A DNA stretch of 58,410 nt from Bacillus sp. (in: firmicutes). GTDB lineage: Bacteria > Bacillota > Bacilli > Bacillales > Cytobacillaceae. Position 1 is the stretch's first letter, and every line of letters starts with the position of its first letter. A model generated the notes under the pieces. It was given only the letters and a program-made list of their open reading frames with translations, had not been told where the DNA came from and ran no database searches. The stretch lies in NCBI GenBank assembly GCA_031177865.1, contig JAPSKD010000005.1:1-58410 (forward strand). The letters run 5' to 3'. Positions 54,129 through 58,410 of the stretch are shown here, piece by piece. The translations under genes and the position numbers were made by a program.

Positions 54129-55304
54129 TTATTCACTTAATGCTTGCTCTAAATCTTCTATTAATGCATTTGCATTTTCAAGCCCTACTGCAAGGCGTAT
54201 CGTCCCTGGACTGATATGTTCTTTAACCAATTTTCCTTCATTATTCCCAAGGTTAGGCGAGATTATTAGACTTTCAAAAGAGCCCCAGGAAACACCTATT
54301 TTAAAAACTTTCATCTTGTTAATTACTGCTTTTACATGATGGAAATCCGCTTGTTTTAATTCAATGCTCATCAATCCGCTATACCCTGACAACTGGCTTT
54401 TTCCTAAGCGATAATCTGGGTGTGTTTCAAGTCCAGGAAAATTCACTTTTTTCACCTTGGGATGGTTATGTAAAAATCTCGCAACCTTTAAAGCATTCTC
54501 TTGATGTCCTTGCATTCGAAATGGTAACGTCCTTAGTCCCCGGAGCAAAAGGGAAGCTTCATTTGGCGGCATAGCAGCACCCAAAAGCAAATATTCCTTC
54601 CTAAAAATGGTTTTTATGATCTCTTTACTTGTAACGATGGCACCACCAAGAACATCACTGTGCCCGCCAAGATACTTTGAGGCAGAATGAACGACGACAT
54701 CTATCCCCTTTGTAAGTGGTTTTTGGTAAAGTGGGGTTGACCATGTGTTATCAATGATGGTACGAATTCCCTTCTTCCTTGATAAGTCTGCAACTTCATC
54801 AAGATTAATCAATCTGAATGTCATATCCGTAGGACTTTCTAAGAAAATCACTTTCGTATTCGGTTGCAAGGCCTGCTTAATATCTTCTGTATGGGTCGAG
54901 TAAATGACGGAATGGCTGATATTAAATTTTCCTAGATATTTCTATAGTTCCATGGTTGAAAAATAAAGATTACTGACACACAGCACATGATCCCCACTAT
55001 TTACACTATTGATTAATGCTGCACTTATGGCTGCCATACCACTAGAAAAGAGTTCACATGCCTCACCGCGTTCTAGTACAGCGAGCTTCTTTTCTACAAT
55101 TTCGACTGTAGGATTAGTTCCTCTCCCGTATACATAAAATGAATGTTCACTTTGGAGAGCGTCATTTAAAACGTCCACTGTTTCATAGGTGAATAATGTA
55201 TTATGGAAGATCGGAGGAACGACAGCACCTTCAAAACGGTGCCTGTCATTCTCAAAGTGCATGCAGATCTTTTTATCCGTCTCAAAAGTATCAAGGTTTT
55301 CCAT
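54129..55304 (-). pseudogene. Cystathionine gamma-synthase/lyase-family PLP enzyme with one amber codon
   Basis: One continuous frame of 391 codons interrupted only by TAG at codon 121 (54942-54944). Before it come the substrate-binding PPIFHNTLFTYET, YVYGRGTNPTVEIVEKKLA and the PLP-phosphate stretch ELFSSGMAAISAAL. After it come IFLESPTDMTFRL, DNTWSTPLYQKPL and the Schiff-base Lys210 (HSASKYLGGHSDVLGG). Start at 55304 behind GAGGTGG. The family makes or cleaves cystathionine or homocysteine; subtype not decided. The stop replaces a residue between STMEL and KYLGKFN, so the product is a 120-residue fragment, or a restart gives a partial protein. Confidence 0.85.
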
Positions 55305-55332
55305 AGGATTTCCACCTCTATGACACTTACGC

Positions 55333-56544
55333 CTAATAGTAATCTGAAAAATATGGTGTCTGCATCTCAATTATATTCTCCAATATCTTCACAGCCGCTC
55401 CATCACCCTTTAAACGGGAAATAGAAGCCAAGTACGACGGTCTCTTATAACTTAGTAACATCGTTGTCAGTGTCTGTATATCAAGCGAAACAGCAGGTTT
55501 CTCCTCGCTTTGAATTAATTTGCCCTGGCCATCACCCGAAACAAAAAGCGTGAATATCCCTTGGTTCCATTCCAGCATGGGATCCTCCAGCTTAAGCGTT
55601 AATTTCCTTTCTGTTCCTGTCGCTATAAATGGATACTGCTCTATAAACTGTTTGGCATCTACAATTCGTGCCATAAAATAAGGAGAAATGGTTTCTTTGA
55701 TATCCCCGTCTTCCAGCCAAAACGCTAATGGCTCATTCATAAAAATATTTCCGACAACCTTTGAAACCATAGAAAAATGGGCCCCAATGAAATTCCAGAG
55801 TCCAATCCGTGCCTCTTGATCCATATAAACCATTTCTTTAATATGGAGAACATCCTCAGAAATCCAATACAGCAAGTACCCATGTGGCTGATGTGTGTGA
55901 TCATAATAAACAGCAGCCGTTAACTCATCTACATCCCATCTCCAGTATTCATCCCATGCTAAATCGTTTCGAATCATAGCTGCATGCATTTTACTAGAAA
56001 AAAGTTTATAAACCGTTCTTACGTCTGAATGCTCAATATTCAACCTTTCCACATAACCAGGAACTTTCTTTATCTTTGGTAATTGGACATCTCTTACTTC
56101 AAAGGTCATTTTATCCGAAATGATTTCCCATCCTCTTCCACGATAATATGGAATGGAATAGGGAAATAAATAGGAAATAGATTGTTTTCTTTGCTGCATA
56201 TCAGCAAGAGCTTGTCGAATTAACTTATACATAAGTCCCATATTTGCGTATTCTGGATAGGTACCCACTCCGGTCAACCCGCCCATTTCAAATGTCCGTC
56301 CCAAAATATTTACTTTAAAAGGGTACACAGCCAGCTGTGACACAAGTTTCTCTCCATCAAACCAGCCAATCACATCCGCCTGATCCAATACCGGTTTTTT
56401 CGCTAAAGCGATTTCGCGTTCTTCCCAGCCTACCATTTGTAAATCTTTCTTGGTAACTTGAAACACATACCGTAATAACTCATTAAACTGTTGGAAGTGC
56501 TTTGTTTCCACTTTCCCCATTTTGAGCCTGTCTAGTCGACTCAT
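55333..56544 (-). CDS. Eis-like GNAT N-acetyltransferase
   Basis: A 403-residue protein of the Eis type. An N-terminal GNAT domain (LVSQLAVYPFKVNILGRTFEMGGLTGVGTYPEYANMGLMYKLIRQAL region, with the acetyl-CoA loop around YANMGLM) is followed by a second GNAT-like domain (YISEDVLHIKEMVYMD equivalent) and a C-terminal SCP2-like domain (LEWNQGIFTLFVSGDGQGKL). I chose ATG at 56544 behind GGAGG; the frame to 56646 has no binding site. It lies 28 bases before the PLP enzyme start on the same strand. Relatives acetylate aminoglycosides or other amines. Confidence 0.82.
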   Translation of the reverse strand: MSRLDRLKMGKVETKHFQQFNELLRYVFQVTKKDLQMVGWEEREIALAKKPVLDQADVIGWFDGEKLVSQLAVYPFKVNILGRTFEMGGLTGVGTYPEYANMGLMYKLIRQALADMQQRKQSISYLFPYSIPYYRGRGWEIISDKMTFEVRDVQLPKIKKVPGYVERLNIEHSDVRTVYKLFSSKMHAAMIRNDLAWDEYWRWDVDELTAAVYYDHTHQPHGYLLYWISEDVLHIKEMVYMDQEARIGLWNFIGAHFSMVSKVVGNIFMNEPLAFWLEDGDIKETISPYFMARIVDAKQFIEQYPFIATGTERKLTLKLEDPMLEWNQGIFTLFVSGDGQGKLIQSEEKPAVSLDIQTLTTMLLSYKRPSYLASISRLKGDGAAVKILENIIEMQTPYFSDYY

Positions 56545-56682
56545 ACCTATACCTCCAAAAATTAACTTACTTTTTCTAAATACTAGTGTTTGCTTTACGG
56601 TGGATTCGAATTCCCTAAAAAAGAAGCGGCTCATCTTTGTTTCCAAAAGAGACCTCCAAATTAGGAAGTCTCCAGTCGTCTG

Positions 56683-56892
56683 TCAACTTAAGTTATTAAT
56701 TTTTTTTACCCAATGTATGGATTCTATTTCACTATGCGGATGTTGATCTCCAATAAAATTTCTAAATTCATTTTCTAGGTCTGTTAGGGATAGTTCAAAA
56801 AGTTCCTCTTTCTTATAAACACCAAAGGCAAGGAGTTTTTTAATTAATTCCAAACGTCGATTTTCCACAGCTTGTCGAAGAATTTTCCCCAT
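56683..56892 (-). CDS. Fur-regulated basic protein A-like (FbpA family)
   Basis: A 69-residue protein with the Fbp_A motif LRQAVENRRLELIKKLLAFGVYKKEELFELSLTDLE (written here in two halves of one helix-loop-helix stretch, residues 5-40). ATG at 56892 behind AAAGGAGAG. In B. subtilis FbpA assists the iron-sparing small RNA FsrA, under Fur control. I saw no convincing Fur box upstream here, but a terminator hairpin lies in the leader. Confidence 0.75.
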   Translation of the reverse strand: MGKILRQAVENRRLELIKKLLAFGVYKKEELFELSLTDLENEFRNFIGDQHPHSEIESIHWVKKINNLS

Positions 56893-56929
56893 TTTCAACT
56901 CTCCTTTATGATTAGCGTTAAAAAGGAAT

Positions 56930-56974
56930 AAAAAAAGCTCCTCTATTTGCCTATAAAGCAAAATTTAGAGGAGC
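56930..56974 (-). terminator. Terminator hairpin in the fbpA leader
   Basis: Minus-strand stem GCTCCTCTA / TAGAGGAGC (9 bp, 20-base loop) followed by seven T. It lies 38 bases upstream of the fbpA start, not behind any gene, so it may attenuate fbpA or end a short RNA from upstream. Confidence 0.65.
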
Positions 56975-56975
56975 C

Positions 56976-56989
56976 ATTGGTTGACCAAT
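56976..56989. promoter_or_regulatory. Short inverted repeat next to the fbpA leader hairpin
   Basis: ATTGGT and ACCAAT separated by two bases. It could be an operator or part of an RNA fold competing with the neighbouring hairpin. Inferred only. Confidence 0.3.
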
Positions 56990-57127
56990 AGGCTTACTAT
57001 TAAAACATTTCTTTTCATACATTACACACTTGTTTACTCGGAATTAAAACTATAGTCTAAAATATACTTTGTAACCTAATTCTTGTTAATGACTTTTTAA
57101 ATTTTTCGACTTTTATATAAACCCAAC

Positions 57128-57156
57128 TTGACACATCGGAATTATAGGTATATCTT
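57128..57156 (+). promoter_or_regulatory. Candidate promoter of the esterase gene
   Basis: TTGACA (57128-57133), 17 bases, then TATCTT (57151-57156). A start near 57163 gives a leader of about 100 bases with a terminator-like hairpin inside. Confidence 0.45.
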
Positions 57157-57197
57157 ATAGATACTTAATAATAATTCGCCGATTTGACAGCAAAAGG

Positions 57198-57227
57198 CAC
57201 CTCTCTTTAACCAGGAGGTGTTTTTTT
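57198..57227 (+). terminator. Terminator-like hairpin in the esterase leader
   Basis: CACCTC and GAGGTG (plus one wobble pair) enclose eleven bases and are followed by seven T, 37 bases before the esterase start. No gene ends here, so it is an attenuator candidate or the end of a small RNA. Confidence 0.65.
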
Positions 57228-57263
57228 ATACTTCTATTAATGATAAAGGAAGGAGTTTTTTTA

Positions 57264-58055
57264 ATGATTGAACAATACCCGGTATTACCAGGAGCAGGAC
57301 CTTTTTTCTTTAAAGGAAATGAAATTGGGATTTTAATTTCGCATGGTTTTGTTGGAACACCGCAGAGTGTCAGTTATTTAGGTGAATACCTTGCCTCTGA
57401 AGGATTCACAGTCTATGGAGTTAGATTAAAAGGACATGGGACACATTATGAGGATATGGAAAGGTGCAGTTATTACGATTGGATTAAAAGTATAGAAGAT
57501 GGTTTCAATTTTCTACAACAACATTGCCGTGACATCTTTGTAATTGGACAGTCGATGGGTGGTACTTTAACACTAAATCTTTCTCAAAAGTATAAGAATA
57601 TTAAGGGAATTATGTTAATAAATGCGGCAATCAACTCCATTCCTCCGATGGAAAGGTATAAAAACAAAAATATCCCCCGTTTTGTTGATGAAGGTGAACC
57701 AGATATAAAAGCAAAAAATGTTCATGAGATTACCTATTTAAAAGCACCCGTGCGAGCCATTCATCAGTTGTTTGCTTTGATGGCTGAAACAAGGGATAAC
57801 CTTAAAAATGTTTCTTGCCCAGTTCTGGCATTTCGTTCGGAGGAAGACCACGTCGTTCCTCCTGAAAACACTAATTATATTTTGTCAGCCATTCAATCAG
57901 ATATAAAAGAAGTGGTTCCGTTATATAATTCTTATCATGTTGCCAGCATGGACAATGATAAAGAGTTAATCGCTCAACAATGCAGCCTATTTATTCATCA
58001 ACTTTCAAGTAATGTTTATAAAACCACAAAAAATAAAAGAACCTCGCCAATATGA
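57264..58055 (+). CDS. Alpha/beta hydrolase, monoacylglycerol lipase/carboxylesterase type
   Basis: A 263-residue esterase resembling the Bacillus monoglyceride lipase and Est30 group. The nucleophile is Ser97 in GQSMGG, the acid Asp195 in RSEEDHVVPP, and His225 in NSYHVASMD. The oxyanion region is LISHGFVGTP. ATG at 57264 behind GGAAGGAG (the frame from 57240 lacks one). The last dozen residues (about YKTTKNKRTSPI) extend beyond the usual end. The TGA stop coincides with the first bases of the IS end at 58053, so the native 3-prime end may have been altered by the insertion. Confidence 0.9.
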   Translation: MIEQYPVLPGAGPFFFKGNEIGILISHGFVGTPQSVSYLGEYLASEGFTVYGVRLKGHGTHYEDMERCSYYDWIKSIEDGFNFLQQHCRDIFVIGQSMGGTLTLNLSQKYKNIKGIMLINAAINSIPPMERYKNKNIPRFVDEGEPDIKAKNVHEITYLKAPVRAIHQLFALMAETRDNLKNVSCPVLAFRSEEDHVVPPENTNYILSAIQSDIKEVVPLYNSYHVASMDNDKELIAQQCSLFIHQLSSNVYKTTKNKRTSPI

Positions 58056-58410
58056 TCTGACCCAATAAAGTTAGACAAATATTTTATGCAACTTTTAAGA
58101 CCTGTGTCTGGTATTCCACTGGACTCAGGTCTTTTAATTTTGCCTTCATCCGTTTGTGATTGTAATAGTGTATATAATCAGCTAATTCCCGTTCAAAATG
58201 CTCTATGCTGTCAAATTCCTGTAGATAAAGAAGTTCGGACTTTAATAAGCCAAGAAATTTTCCATGACTGCATTATCCAAACAGTGTAATTTGATGTTGT
58301 TCCAGTTTTTTTCGATATTGTTTCATTTGATAATGCCACCCCTGATCGGAATGAAGAATAACTTGGTCTCCTGGCTGAAGATGTTCAATCGCTTGATCTA
58401 ACATGTTTCT
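58056..58410 (-). mobile_element. IS3-family (IS150-like) element, degenerate 3-prime end, cut by the window edge
   Basis: The terminal sequence TGATCTGACCCAATAAAGTT starts at about 58053. Minus-strand reading gives the OrfB integrase C-terminus: ILHSDQGWHYQMKQYRKKL (catalytic Asp), then LDNAVMENF (catalytic Glu), then [38 protein letters not shown] and a TAA at 58084-58086. The segment that should read SMSRKGN between HQIT and CLDNAV is missing (roughly 23 bases), and a further base is lost in the ENFFG stretch. The transposase is therefore inactive. The rest lies beyond the window. Confidence 0.85.

Noticed and set aside
54942-54944. TAG in the PLP enzyme as a recoded amino acid (pyrrolysine), or Sec-type recoding because selB is in the window
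   Set aside because: Selenocysteine uses TGA, not TAG. Pyrrolysine is not expected in Bacillaceae and this family has no such residue. A nonsense mutation is simpler.
58086-58289. 67-codon plus-strand frame at the right end
   Set aside because: It is antisense to the recognisable IS3 transposase.

Overview
The window comes from a low-GC Gram-positive bacterium of the family Bacillaceae (Bacillus, Neobacillus or Mesobacillus type). This rests on AGGAGG-type ribosome binding sites, frequent GTG/TTG starts, and a complete dppABCDE-ykfABCD operon arranged as in Bacillus subtilis. It also rests on an LtaS-type lipoteichoic acid synthase, an FbpA-type small protein, a CodY-like box and typical Bacillus interspersed repeats. 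I see no rRNA, tRNA, CRISPR array or prophage.

Layout. 1-2130: MarR repressor with a frameshifted MMPL exporter. 2144-3550: a two-gene unit of an ECF-like sigma factor and a second-type ClpP. 3637-14380: a long minus-strand operon for uptake and breakdown of D-amino-acid and murein peptides (dppA to dppE, ykfA to ykfD, plus a class A beta-lactamase-like hydrolase as a tenth gene), with a CodY-like box upstream and internal hairpins. 14250-18660: a TerD-zinc ribbon-TerB fusion behind an ECF-type promoter, selB and a type II pantothenate kinase. 18800-21150: a lipoprotein remnant and small membrane proteins. 21159-25438: sbcCD. 25549-25862: a GC-rich interspersed repeat that looks nested. 25926-31175: cold-shock protein, B12/radical SAM enzyme, a decayed ArsR-like remnant, an AIM24-family protein and a histidine kinase fused to RsbR-like and STAS domains. 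31400-37200: a broken DinB gene, a PadR-controlled membrane-protein unit, asnA and a polysaccharide deacetylase remnant. 37261-44550: aspA, a YitT protein, a decayed 5-oxoprolinase operon (pxpB-pxpA-pxpC), an NhaC-type antiporter and a TVP38 protein. 44668-48976: pepF and ltaS. 49216-51208: two D12-class adenine methyltransferases resembling the two halves of M.FokI, the second broken exactly in its DPPY motif, with no restriction enzyme beside them. 51270-58055: LysE exporter, DUF3231 protein, Mn-catalase, a transsulfuration PLP enzyme interrupted by one amber codon, an Eis-like acetyltransferase, FbpA and a monoglyceride-lipase-like esterase. 58056-58410: the degenerate end of an IS3-family element that abuts the esterase stop codon.

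Two themes stand out. First, the dpp-ykf operon is a self-contained peptidoglycan-peptide salvage pathway: a D-aminopeptidase, an ABC importer, an LD-carboxypeptidase, a Dipeptide epimerase, an NlpC/P60 endopeptidase and an uncharacterised serine hydrolase. Second, the window carries an unusual number of single-base lesions. They fall in accessory genes (MMPL, DinB, pxpABC, methyltransferase, PLP enzyme, IS), while long housekeeping genes such as sbcC, selB, pepF and ltaS are intact. That pattern favours real gene decay, but indel errors in the assembly cannot be excluded from sequence alone.

Start codons were chosen mainly by ribosome binding site and family alignment from memory. No database search was possible, so names of uncharacterised families are recognition-based.
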